From Mesobacillus persicus (GTDB taxonomy: Bacteria > Bacillota > Bacilli > Bacillales > Cytobacillaceae), in NCBI RefSeq assembly GCF_900109925.1, contig NZ_FOBW01000027.1, positions 1-32,724 of the forward strand: DNA of 32,724 bases, given 5' to 3'. Made by a program: the position numbers and the translations under genes. This document shows positions 1-7,256 of the stretch, one piece after another; positions within the stretch are counted from its first letter, which is position 1; each line of letters begins with the position of its first letter. Under the pieces are notes generated by a model that searched no databases, was not told the origin of the DNA, and was given only the letters and a program-made list of their open reading frames with translations.

Positions 1-45
1 ATAATAGAAGACATGATAAAAATTGTTTGTTGACGCTTGTTTGTT

Positions 46-63
46 TAGTTTTCAAAGAGCAAT
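46..63 (-). promoter_or_regulatory. rRNA operon leader with boxA-like antitermination site
   Basis: Read on the minus strand this stretch is TTGCTCTTTGAAAACTAA, the boxA-type sequence found in Bacillus rRNA leaders, where Nus factors bind to protect rRNA transcription from termination. It lies downstream of two rRNA-type promoters and points to a 16S gene beyond the left edge. The assignment rests on the motif and promoter context; the 16S gene itself is not in the window. Confidence 0.8.
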
Positions 64-91
64 TTTTGTTGTCGTTGTTAGCGACTTTATT

Positions 92-120
92 AATATATCA
101 CGATCGATTGTAACTGTCAA
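92..120 (-). promoter_or_regulatory. rRNA operon promoter P2
   Basis: The minus strand shows TTGACA, a 17-base spacer and TATATT (-35 at 115-120, -10 at 92-97), followed by AATAAAGTCGC, a start region resembling Bacillus rrn promoters. It drives leftward transcription into the boxA leader. Confidence 0.85.
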
Positions 121-206
121 CAACTTTCTTCATCTTTTATGTTGTTAACCTGTCACACTCAATCCCTTAACAATCACAACATGTCATTCGCTGCGACTGC
201 TTTAAT

Positions 207-235
207 ATAATAACACCCTCAATCTAGAGAGTCAA
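207..235 (-). promoter_or_regulatory. rRNA operon promoter P1
   Basis: The minus strand shows TTGACT, a 17-base spacer and TATTAT (-35 at 230-235, -10 at 207-212), followed by AAAGCAGTCGC, which echoes the start region of P2. Tandem P1/P2 promoters about 115 bases apart are the usual arrangement in front of Bacillus rRNA operons. Confidence 0.8.
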
Positions 236-259
236 TCAAAATCAGTGGATATTTTTAAG

Positions 260-293
260 AAAAATAAAACAGGCTCCTGAACTCAGGAGCCTG
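260..293 (-). terminator. Intrinsic terminator of ptsG
   Basis: A perfect inverted repeat (CAGGCTCCTGA / TCAGGAGCCTG, 270-293) directly follows the ptsG stop codon. On the minus strand it is followed by TTTTATTTTT. It insulates ptsG from the rRNA promoters just downstream. Confidence 0.93.
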
Positions 294-299
294 CCTTCT

Positions 300-2372
300 T
301 TAGTCCTTTGTAATTTCAATGATGCCTTCTTCTGCTAAGTCAACGTTTCCTTGTTTCTTGAGTGTAACACTCTCACCATCAGCAAGATTAGTAAACACAA
401 TCGGAGTAATAGTAGAAGTTGCATTCTTTTCAATAAATTCTAAGTCGACCTTTAATAATGGCTGACCCTTTTCAACCTTATCATTTTCACTAACTAAGGT
501 TTCAAAACCTTCACCTTTAAGATTAACCGTATCAATACCAACATGAATTAATATCTCACGGCCTGTATCAGAAAGGATCCCTAGTGCGTGCTTTGTCGGA
601 AACAGGTTCACTATTTTCCCGTCAACTGGAGAAACCACAACCCCTTCAGATGGAACAATCGCAAAACCATCGCCCATCATTTTCCCTGAGAATACTGCAT
701 CAGGAACTTCGGTGATCGGTTTAATTTCCCCTTTAATAGGTGAAGTAAAGGAAGTTTTAGCATCATCATGATGATGTTCAGTCTGTAATGCTTCTGGATT
801 TACTTCTTCAATTTGTTGCTCAACCTCTAATTCTTGTTTTGTTTCCACTGGACGAGGTCTCTTTCCTTTTATAATATCTTGCATTTGGCCCTTAATTGTT
901 TCAGAACGAGGTCCAAAGATTGCCTGAATATTATTCCCAACTTCTAGTACACCAGCAGCACCCAATTTTTTCAGTCGGTCTTTATCCACTTGTTTAATAT
1001 CATTTACAGATACACGAAGACGAGTGATACAAGCATCAAGGTGTGAAATGTTTGATTGACCACCCATTGCCTCAAGAACATTGTATGGAAGATCTCCAGC
1101 TTGTCCTTTTGTACCTTCTTCTTCCTCTTCAACATCCTCACGACCTGGTGTCATTAGGTTGAATTTGCGAATAGCAAATCGGAAACCAAAATAATAAATA
1201 ACCGCAAATACAAGCCCGACCGGAATAACCAACCAAGCATTTGTCTGAGGATTAATTAAACCAAATAGAACATAGTCAATTAAACCACCAGAGAAAGTCA
1301 TACCGATTTTTACATTTAATATGTGCATAGTCATGAAAGAGAGACCAGCAAAGATTGCATGAACCCCGAATAAAACAGGAGCAACAAACAAGAATGAGAA
1401 CTCAAGTGGTTCGGTAATCCCTGTTAAGAAAGAAGTTAGTGCAGCGGATACCATTAAACCACCGACAACTACCTTGCGTTCAGGACGTGCTTCATGGTAA
1501 ATAGCAAGTGCAGCGGCTGGAAGACCAAACATCATGAATGGGAATTTACCTGTCATGAATGTACCAGCTGTTAGTTCCTGTACATTATCAGTAATCTGCG
1601 CCATGAAAATCCGCTGATCCCCACGTACGACATCTCCAGCAAGTGTTGTATACTGACCAAACTCATACCAGAATGGAGAATAGAAAATGTGATGCAGACC
1701 AAATGGAATTAACGAACGCTCGATTACCCCAAAGATAAATGCGGATAAAGTTAAATTCGCATGAACCATGTTTTGTGAAAAGGCATTTAATCCATTTTGA
1801 ATTGGCGGCCATACGATTAACATCGCTAGACCTAATAGAATTGCCATTGCCGCTGTAATAATAGGAACAAAACGTTTACCAGCAAAGAATCCTAAATAGG
1901 AAGGCAATTCAATTTCGAAGAACTTGTTATACATCGCCGCAGCTAAAATACCCACGATAATACCGCCAAATACCCCTGTTTGAAGGGTAGGGATACCTAG
2001 GATATTTGCATAATTAAGTCCATTTACGTCCTCTGGGGTAAGACCTAAGACCGCACCCATTGTCACGTTCATAATAAGGTAACCGATAATTGCAGCTAGG
2101 CCGGCTACTCCTTCTCCACCAGCAAGACCTACTGCGACACCGACAGCAAATAATAAGGGTAAATTACCAAAGACAATGTCCCCTGCTCTTTGCATAACGG
2201 TCGCAACCATATCAACGCCACTATTATCTAAAAATGGAGCTAATTCTATTAAAGCTGGGTTTCTAAGCGCAGCTCCAAGTGCTAGTAATATCCCTGCTGC
2301 AGGTAGAAGTGCAACCGGTAGCATTAGCGCTTTACCGACTTTTTGCAGGACGCCAAAAGCATTTTTAAACAT
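300..2372 (-). CDS. ptsG: PTS glucose transporter subunit IICBA
   Basis: This is the glucose-specific permease of the phosphotransferase system. It imports glucose and phosphorylates it to glucose-6-phosphate using phosphate relayed from HPr. The 690-residue protein has the three expected domains. The membrane IIC domain covers about residues 1-405 and includes [21 protein letters not shown] and a GITEPLEF-type loop. An acidic linker leads to IIB, with the phosphorylated cysteine at residue 448 in [11 protein letters not shown]. The C-terminal IIA has its active histidine at residue 610 in [23 protein letters not shown] lies 6 bases before the ATG. The gene follows glcT on the same strand behind a RAT/terminator leader, so it is predicted to be glucose-induced through GlcT. 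Length and domain order match Bacillus PtsG. Confidence 0.97.
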   Translation of the reverse strand: MFKNAFGVLQKVGKALMLPVALLPAAGILLALGAALRNPALIELAPFLDNSGVDMVATVMQRAGDIVFGNLPLLFAVGVAVGLAGGEGVAGLAAIIGYLIMNVTMGAVLGLTPEDVNGLNYANILGIPTLQTGVFGGIIVGILAAAMYNKFFEIELPSYLGFFAGKRFVPIITAAMAILLGLAMLIVWPPIQNGLNAFSQNMVHANLTLSAFIFGVIERSLIPFGLHHIFYSPFWYEFGQYTTLAGDVVRGDQRIFMAQITDNVQELTAGTFMTGKFPFMMFGLPAAALAIYHEARPERKVVVGGLMVSAALTSFLTGITEPLEFSFLFVAPVLFGVHAIFAGLSFMTMHILNVKIGMTFSGGLIDYVLFGLINPQTNAWLVIPVGLVFAVIYYFGFRFAIRKFNLMTPGREDVEEEEEGTKGQAGDLPYNVLEAMGGQSNISHLDACITRLRVSVNDIKQVDKDRLKKLGAAGVLEVGNNIQAIFGPRSETIKGQMQDIIKGKRPRPVETKQELEVEQQIEEVNPEALQTEHHHDDAKTSFTSPIKGEIKPITEVPDAVFSGKMMGDGFAIVPSEGVVVSPVDGKIVNLFPTKHALGILSDTGREILIHVGIDTVNLKGEGFETLVSENDKVEKGQPLLKVDLEFIEKNATSTITPIVFTNLADGESVTLKKQGNVDLAEEGIIEITKD

Positions 2373-2424
2373 ATATATCCTCCTAGTATATTTTTAACTC
2401 ATTAAGCTTTAACCAAAAAGAACA

Positions 2425-2560
2425 AATAAAAAAGGCATGAGCAAGAAAACAATTAAAGGAAGTTATGGGTAATGTACCCTAGCGCTGGGTAGTCTATTCC
2501 CCTAGCAACTTCTCTTAACTATCTTCTTTACTCATGCCTGATCGAATCAGTAACACGTAA
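2425..2560 (-). promoter_or_regulatory. GlcT-dependent RAT antiterminator overlapping the ptsG leader terminator
   Basis: The minus strand carries GTGTTACTGATTCGATCAGG at about 2537-2556, which resembles the RNA antiterminator bound by BglG/GlcT-type proteins as I recall it from Bacillus ptsG. Its 3' part, GGCATGAG (2531-2538), is also the 5' arm of a terminator whose 3' arm CTCATGCC (2434-2441) is followed by a T-run. The two structures are mutually exclusive. Unphosphorylated GlcT, present when glucose is available, should stabilise RAT and allow read-through into ptsG. The terminator loop is long and carries its own inner arms (GAAGTT / AACTTC, 2459-2513). Confidence 0.85.
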
Positions 2561-2574
2561 AAAAGTTATGATGG

Positions 2575-3417
2575 CTATTTGACTTTTTTCTGGAGCCGTT
2601 GTAAATGCATCGTAAGATAAACAGCTTCCGCGTCGAAAACAGGTGTTTTCAACGTTTGTTGCATGACTTTAATGAGTTTCCATGAGAGATTATAGCATAA
2701 TGGGTATTCCTGTTTCAACAGAGAAACAATTTTTTCTGGTTCTTCTACTTTTTCTCCGCTCTTTACACGTTCTATCGCAAATCGCAGATGGCGAACAAGC
2801 CTCATATAATCGATTCCTTCTTTATCAATCGTTGTTTCAAGTTGTTCCTCAATCATATTGACCAATCTTGTGACAAGCTGGGAATGCTGGTTGACTTCCG
2901 AAAGTTGTTTATTTGAAATCGCACTGTGAATATGTAGCGCAATAAACCCCGCTTCACCCTCTGGTAAATGCACCTGCATGTTCTCTCTAAATAACTCTAG
3001 CACCTCTATTGCAATACTATATTCCAGTGGATATAAAGTCTTTGTCTCAACTAAGAACGGATTGCGAATTTCCATCCCTTGCGATAATCGGGTGATAGTA
3101 AATAATAAGTGGTCCGTTAAGGCTACGTGTATGTGCTCACTCAAACCTTCATCGGTTCTTCTTTTAATTAAGTCGATTGCTGAAATGATCGCTTGTTGAA
3201 GATTATCCTCTAAGTAAGGAATCAATTTAATATAGTTTTTCTGCTCTTTCTTATCCTTTAGTACAAAGAGTTTCTCCGCATTTTCAGACGCAATCTTCTC
3301 ACTTGGCTTGCGATTAAAGCCAATTCCTTTTCCAATTAAAACAACTTCCCCGTACTCAAGGTCTGAAGCAATAAGGACATTATTGTTCAACACTTTATTT
3401 ATTACTAAATTAGACAT
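2575..3417 (-). CDS. glcT: PtsGHI operon antiterminator GlcT
   Basis: GlcT is a BglG/SacY-family RNA-binding antiterminator that controls ptsG according to glucose supply. The first ~60 residues (MSNLVINKVLNNNVLIASD...) are the RNA-binding CAT domain. Two PTS regulation domains follow, each with conserved histidine motifs: HVALTDHLLFTITR and GFIALHIHSA in PRD1, RLVRHLRFAIERV and VYLTMHLQRLQKK in PRD2. Phosphorylation of these histidines by PtsG and HPr sets activity. The start was placed at the ATG at 3415-3417, which has AGAGGG about 7 bases upstream and begins the conserved CAT domain; the frame stays open further upstream, but that extension is hydrophobic and unlike the family. The gene sits directly upstream of the ptsG RAT leader, the usual glcT-ptsG arrangement. 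Confidence 0.95.
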   Translation of the reverse strand: MSNLVINKVLNNNVLIASDLEYGEVVLIGKGIGFNRKPSEKIASENAEKLFVLKDKKEQKNYIKLIPYLEDNLQQAIISAIDLIKRRTDEGLSEHIHVALTDHLLFTITRLSQGMEIRNPFLVETKTLYPLEYSIAIEVLELFRENMQVHLPEGEAGFIALHIHSAISNKQLSEVNQHSQLVTRLVNMIEEQLETTIDKEGIDYMRLVRHLRFAIERVKSGEKVEEPEKIVSLLKQEYPLCYNLSWKLIKVMQQTLKTPVFDAEAVYLTMHLQRLQKKVK

Positions 3418-3456
3418 GATCCATCCCTCTTTTATACAACCTGGGCATAATGAATT

Positions 3457-3485
3457 ATAGTATAGAAGCCCTATACAGAAGTCAA
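3457..3485 (-). promoter_or_regulatory. Predicted sigma-A promoter of glcT
   Basis: The minus strand has TTGACT (3480-3485), a 17-base spacer and TACTAT (3457-3462), about 40 bases before the glcT ATG. This is a close consensus match. No separate strong promoter was found between glcT and the RAT leader, so read-through from here may contribute to ptsG. Confidence 0.7.
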
Positions 3486-3582
3486 TTGGAAAACTGAACC
3501 GCTTCCAAATGGAGGGCATGTTATCTTAATGTTAGTTCCGGTGCCAAACAATAAAGACTATTGCACTTTACCATAGCCAATT

Positions 3583-3616
3583 AAAAAAGGACCCAGCTTT
3601 TATGAGCTGAGTCCTT
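3583..3616 (-). terminator. Intrinsic terminator of pbuG
   Basis: The arms AAGGACTCAGCT and AGCTGGGTCCTT, read on the minus strand, form a 12-base stem with one wobble pair. It is followed by a run of Ts and begins 4 bases after the pbuG stop. Confidence 0.92.
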
Positions 3617-3620
3617 GACC

Positions 3621-4949
3621 TTACGTCAAGAAGATAAAATACAGTAAAAAGATAATAAATAGAAGATACATAATTGGGTGAATCTCTTTTGCCCGACCTT
3701 TAATGATCATTGTAATCGGGTAGAAGATGAATCCCGCTGCTATTCCGGTTGCAATACTATAGGAAAGCGGCATAATAATGATTGTTAAAAAGGCAGGAAC
3801 GGCAATTTCAAATCGAGTCCAATCAATTTTACCTAATGAAGAAACCATTAGCACACCGACAATAATTAAAGCTGGAGCTGTAACAGGTGATGTGATGACA
3901 GATAATACCGGGAAGAAAAACATAGCTAACAAGAAGAATCCCGCTGTTACAATGGACGCAAACCCTGTTCTAGCACCGGCAGCCACACCTGACGAAGATT
4001 CAACATAGGACGTTACAGTGGATGTTCCAAGGATTGAACCTACAATCGTTGCTGTTGAATCAGCTGCCAAAGCTTTCCCAGCTCTAGGTAGTTTATTGTC
4101 TTTCATCATTCCTGCCTGGTTAGCCACTCCTACAAGTGTACCAGCTGTATCAAAGAAATCGACAAACATGAAAGTCAGGATTGTTGCTAACATTGTAGTT
4201 GTATAGAAAGACGGATCACCGAAGGCTGAGAAAAGCGCGCCAAACGTCGGCTCTATGCTAGGTACTGGACCAACAACACTTTCAGGAGTTTGAATCAAAT
4301 TGAAAATCATACCTACAATAACGGTAATCACTATTCCGAAAAATACCGCTCCATTAATTCCACAGGTCATCATTATAACGGTTACTATGAGACCAAAGAT
4401 AGCCAACAATGTGTTAGGACTTGATAAATCTCCTAGCGCCACAAAGGTTGCCGGATCACTAACAATTAACTCGGAATTTTTAAGACCTATAAATGTAATA
4501 AATAGTCCAATCCCCGCACTTACTGCATACTTTAACTCTCCAGGAATCGCGTTAATAATTTTTTCACGCAAGCCTGAAAAAGTTAATACTAGGAAGAAAA
4601 TCCCCGAAACAAATACAGCCGCTAAACCATGTTGCCAAGGAGCGCCACTTCCTAAAACAATTGTATAAGCGAAGAAAGCATTTAAACCCATCCCTGGCGC
4701 GAGCGCAATTGGGTACTTCGCCCATATCCCCATAATAAGTGAACCTAAAGCCGCAGATAAAGCTGTAGCGACAAATACTGCTCCTGCATCCATCCGAACT
4801 GCATCCGGTAGGTCCGGGACATCTGCTAATGTTAAAATCAATGGGTTAACCACCAAAATATACGCCATCGCTAGGAAAGTCGTCATCCCACCGATGAATT
4901 CACGACGATAATTCGTACCTAATTCTTCAAACTGAAAGTACTTTTTCAT
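3621..4949 (-). CDS. pbuG: Guanine/hypoxanthine permease PbuG (NCS2/AzgA family)
   Basis: This is an inner-membrane purine base permease that takes up hypoxanthine and guanine for salvage. The 442-residue protein has about 12-14 hydrophobic segments and AzgA-type signatures: TTFLAMAYILVVNP near the N-terminus, LAPGMGLNAFFAYT, and the DFFDTAGTLVGVANQAG motif in the second half. The start is the ATG at 4947-4949, preceded by GGGGGA at 6 bases spacing; the open frame reaches 4973, but its first in-frame ATGs lack a ribosome binding site. A guanine riboswitch with a terminator lies upstream. The gene follows guaA on the same strand as a separate unit with its own promoter. The substrate call rests on family and riboswitch context. 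Confidence 0.93.
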   Translation of the reverse strand: MKKYFQFEELGTNYRREFIGGMTTFLAMAYILVVNPLILTLADVPDLPDAVRMDAGAVFVATALSAALGSLIMGIWAKYPIALAPGMGLNAFFAYTIVLGSGAPWQHGLAAVFVSGIFFLVLTFSGLREKIINAIPGELKYAVSAGIGLFITFIGLKNSELIVSDPATFVALGDLSSPNTLLAIFGLIVTVIMMTCGINGAVFFGIVITVIVGMIFNLIQTPESVVGPVPSIEPTFGALFSAFGDPSFYTTTMLATILTFMFVDFFDTAGTLVGVANQAGMMKDNKLPRAGKALAADSTATIVGSILGTSTVTSYVESSSGVAAGARTGFASIVTAGFFLLAMFFFPVLSVITSPVTAPALIIVGVLMVSSLGKIDWTRFEIAVPAFLTIIIMPLSYSIATGIAAGFIFYPITMIIKGRAKEIHPIMYLLFIIFLLYFIFLT

Positions 4950-5000
4950 TTTATTTCCCCCTGATTTCATCATCTAATCGTCTTTTATTTCTGCAATAAA

Positions 5001-5035
5001 CCCAAAAAGAAAACGCTCCGATAAACCGGAGCGTT
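5001..5035 (-). terminator. Riboswitch-controlled terminator in the pbuG leader
   Basis: AACGCTCCG (5012-5020) and CGGAGCGTT (5027-5035) form a 9-base stem with a 6-base loop. On the minus strand it is followed by TTCTTTTT. It lies between the guanine aptamer and pbuG. TAGTCAA just upstream in the RNA can pair with TTGACTA of the aptamer 3' part (5097-5103), giving a plausible competing antiterminator. Confidence 0.88.
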
Positions 5036-5090
5036 GACTAATAGATGTGAAACAGGGAATGAAAAAAGAGAATACAGTCCCCACTCACAA

Positions 5091-5163
5091 TCTGCGTAGT
5101 CAAGCTCTTTACGGTAGCTCGGTAGAAACTTATGGGCCATATCCCCAAGATTATACGACGATA
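5091..5163 (-). ncRNA. Guanine-sensing purine riboswitch aptamer of pbuG
   Basis: The minus strand has the purine aptamer core: GTATAATC, GGATATGGC, AGTTTCTACC, CCGTAAA and GACTACG in the right order and spacing. The cytosine in the last junction (GACTACG) is the residue that pairs with the ligand and marks guanine rather than adenine specificity. The P1 helix looks imperfect (ATC..CG with CG..GAT). Ligand binding is expected to favour the downstream terminator and switch pbuG off when guanine is plentiful. Confidence 0.95.
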
Positions 5164-5189
5164 TTGTGGTTATTTATTATGTTGTCTTA

Positions 5190-5218
5190 ATTTTAACAGG
5201 TCTTTTCTCCTAGGTCAA
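5190..5218 (-). promoter_or_regulatory. Predicted promoter of pbuG
   Basis: The minus strand shows TTGACC (5213-5218), a 17-base spacer and TAAAAT (5190-5195), about 25 bases before the guanine aptamer. It overlaps the end of the guaA terminator region, so pbuG is a separate transcription unit. Confidence 0.7.
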
Positions 5219-5249
5219 TAAAAAAGACGAACATTTTAACACGTTCGCC
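5219..5249 (-). terminator. Intrinsic terminator of guaA
   Basis: GGCGAAC and GTTCGTC on the minus strand form a 7-base stem (5226-5232 with 5243-5249, one wobble) followed by TTTTTT. It lies about 30 bases after the guaA stop. Confidence 0.85.
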
Positions 5250-5279
5250 AGTAATTGTTCGTATAATTTTATCCTTTTC

Positions 5280-6833
5280 CTACTCCCACTCAATCGTTGC
5301 TGGTGGTTTGCTAGTGATATCATAAACAACACGATTAATATGTTGGACTTCATTCACAATCCTCGTAGAAATCACTTCAAGCACGTCCCAAGGAATTCTC
5401 GCCCAGTCAGAGGTCATTCCATCAATGGACGTAACCGCACGAATGCCAATGGTATAGTCATAGGTTCTAGCATCGCCCATAACCCCAACGCTACGGATAT
5501 CAGGCAAGACAGTAAAGTACTGCCAGATATCCCGATCCAGTCCGGCTTTGATAATCTCTTCCCTTAAAATAGCATCCGATTCTCGAACGATTTCTAACTT
5601 TTCTTCACTGATTGCCCCTAGAACACGAATACCAAGACCTGGACCAGGGAACGGTTGACGCCAAACAATTTCATCTGGAATTCCTAGTTCCGTACCAAGC
5701 GCCCTTACTTCGTCCTTAAACAGAGTGTTTAACGGCTCAATTAACTTAAATTGCATATCTTCTGGAAGGCCACCGACATTATGGTGAGATTTAATTGTTT
5801 GCGCCGTTGCAGTACCACTTTCAATAATATCGGTATATAATGTCCCTTGCGCTAGGAAGTCTATCCCTTCAAGCTTTGTAGCTTCATCATCAAAAACATA
5901 GATAAACTCGTTCCCTATGATTTTCCGCTTTTTCTCTGGATCAGATACTCCCTCTAACTTGCTGAGGAATCGGTCCTTTGCATCGACTTTAATGACATTC
6001 ATATTGAAGCCTTCAGAAAAAGTTTTCATTACTCCTTCTGCTTCGCCCTTACGAAGTAAACCATGATCAACGAATATACAGGTTAGCTGATCACCGATCG
6101 CTTTATGGATCAGAACAGCGACAACAGAAGAATCCACGCCACCACTTAAAGCACAAAGCACTTTTTTGTCGCCAACTTCTTGACGAATTTTCGCAATTTC
6201 AACTTCAATAAAGTTTTCCATCGACCAGTTACCGGTACATTCACACACTTTAAAGACAAAGTTTTTTAGTAAATCCGTTCCGTAAACAGAATGGCGAACT
6301 TCAGGATGGAATTGAACAGCATATAATCCGCGGCTCACATCACTCATCGCCGAGATTGGGCAGGAAGGATTTACCCCATCAACCTGGAATCCAGGAGGCG
6401 CTTCTGTCACTAAATCTCCATGGCTCATCCAAACAGTCTGTTCCTTTGGGGTTTCACTAAAAAGCGGACTCTCATTTTGCAGGGTTAATAGAGCCTTCCC
6501 ATATTCTCGATTTTTCGCCGGCTCTACTTTGCCACCAAAGTGCATAGTCATTAATTGCATTCCGTAGCAAATCCCTAGAATCGGAAGACCTAGCTCGAAG
6601 ATCTCTTCGTCACAGCGAAACGACCCATCATCATAGACACTATTCGGACCACCTGAAAAGATGATCCCTTTTGGATTCATTTTTTTTATTTCCTCTGCCG
6701 TTATCGTGTGCGGATGAAGTTCACTGTAGACGCCGAACTCCCTGATTCTCCTTGTAATTAGCTGATTGTATTGACTACCAAAGTCCAATACAACAATCTT
6801 TTCTTGGTCCTGAACATCCATATTCTCTGCCAC
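5280..6833 (-). CDS. guaA: GMP synthase (glutamine-hydrolysing)
   Basis: GuaA converts XMP to GMP with ATP and glutamine, the last step of guanine nucleotide synthesis, in the cytoplasm. The N-terminal class I glutamine amidotransferase domain shows [15 protein letters not shown], the nucleophile motif GICYGMQ and the histidine-glutamate motif VQFHPEV. The ATP pyrophosphatase domain starts with the PP-loop [11 protein letters not shown], and the C-terminal dimerisation domain ends in the typical [11 protein letters not shown]. The frame runs to a GTG at 6842. The GTG at 6831-6833 was chosen because GGGGTGA lies just upstream; the ATG at 6819-6821, which would give 513 residues like B. subtilis GuaA as I recall it, is an alternative. 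The guanine riboswitch in the leader suggests feedback by guanine. Confidence 0.96.
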   Translation of the reverse strand: MAENMDVQDQEKIVVLDFGSQYNQLITRRIREFGVYSELHPHTITAEEIKKMNPKGIIFSGGPNSVYDDGSFRCDEEIFELGLPILGICYGMQLMTMHFGGKVEPAKNREYGKALLTLQNESPLFSETPKEQTVWMSHGDLVTEAPPGFQVDGVNPSCPISAMSDVSRGLYAVQFHPEVRHSVYGTDLLKNFVFKVCECTGNWSMENFIEVEIAKIRQEVGDKKVLCALSGGVDSSVVAVLIHKAIGDQLTCIFVDHGLLRKGEAEGVMKTFSEGFNMNVIKVDAKDRFLSKLEGVSDPEKKRKIIGNEFIYVFDDEATKLEGIDFLAQGTLYTDIIESGTATAQTIKSHHNVGGLPEDMQFKLIEPLNTLFKDEVRALGTELGIPDEIVWRQPFPGPGLGIRVLGAISEEKLEIVRESDAILREEIIKAGLDRDIWQYFTVLPDIRSVGVMGDARTYDYTIGIRAVTSIDGMTSDWARIPWDVLEVISTRIVNEVQHINRVVYDITSKPPATIEWE

Positions 6834-6916
6834 ACTGGTCACCCCAATTAATAAAATTGTATTTAGATCTTAATCTAATATCACCTTTAAACAAAGACTT
6901 CTTTCGTAAAGATTGT

Positions 6917-7051
6917 TAAAATCCTATAGACGATTTTAACCTGTGTAAAGCTAATTTGTCGTTAAAAGTTATTTTGCAAGCTCTTTTCTCATAATTGTTG
7001 GCTGTTTACAATATATAATAGCCCCAAACACTTATAATAGCTTGAGAAAAG
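6917..7051 (-). other. guaA leader between riboswitch terminator and start, with two inverted repeats
   Basis: About 220 bases separate the riboswitch terminator from guaA. They contain a 9-base perfect inverted repeat (GTTAAAATC 6917-6925 / GATTTTAAC 6934-6942) and a second 9-base pair of arms (6983-6991 / 7043-7051) around a 51-base loop. Neither has a T-run. A possible promoter, TTTACA-17-TAGGAT on the minus strand, overlaps the first repeat. No coding sequence is seen. Confidence 0.4.
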
Positions 7052-7057
7052 TGCTAA

Positions 7058-7107
7058 TAAAAAAACTAGAATTCTCCCGTATCATCACGATAAAGGCAGA
7101 ATTCTAG
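7058..7107 (-). terminator. Riboswitch-controlled terminator in the guaA leader
   Basis: A perfect 10-base stem, CTAGAATTCT (7066-7075) with AGAATTCTAG (7098-7107), is followed on the minus strand by TTTTTTTA. The RNA segment TCTGCCTT, complementary to the DNA at 7093-7100, can instead pair with AAGGCAGA at 7128-7135, which is the 3' strand of aptamer helix P1. This gives an explicit antiterminator that guanine binding would block. Confidence 0.9.
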
Positions 7108-7127
7108 TTAGGTTGTTCCGAATATTC

Positions 7128-7205
7128 TCTGCCTTCATAGTCAAATCATTTACGGTGATTTGGTAGAAACTTTCGATCCCTATTATCGATGTTATACGAA
7201 GGTGT
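7128..7205 (-). ncRNA. Guanine-sensing purine riboswitch aptamer of guaA
   Basis: The minus strand reads CCTTCGTATAAC, then ATCGATAATAGGGATCGA (P2), AGTTTCTACC, AAATCACCGTAAATGATTT (P3) and GACTATGAAGG. P1 is well paired (CCTTCGT with ATGAAGG). The cytosine in GACTATG indicates guanine specificity. It precedes guaA on the same strand. Bound guanine should free the terminator and lower GMP synthase expression. Confidence 0.95.
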
Positions 7206-7226
7206 ATACTATTAAATTACTAGAAC

Positions 7227-7256
7227 ATTGTATCAATATACTAATTTTCTGGTCAA
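7227..7256 (-). promoter_or_regulatory. Predicted promoter of guaA
   Basis: The minus strand has TTGACC (7251-7256, overlapping the yebA stop), an 18-base spacer and TGATACAAT with an extended -10 TGn. Transcription would start about 15-20 bases before the guanine aptamer. Confidence 0.7.

Noticed and set aside
3418-3519. N-terminal extension of GlcT
   Set aside because: It lies over the predicted glcT promoter and the conserved RNA-binding domain begins at 3417.
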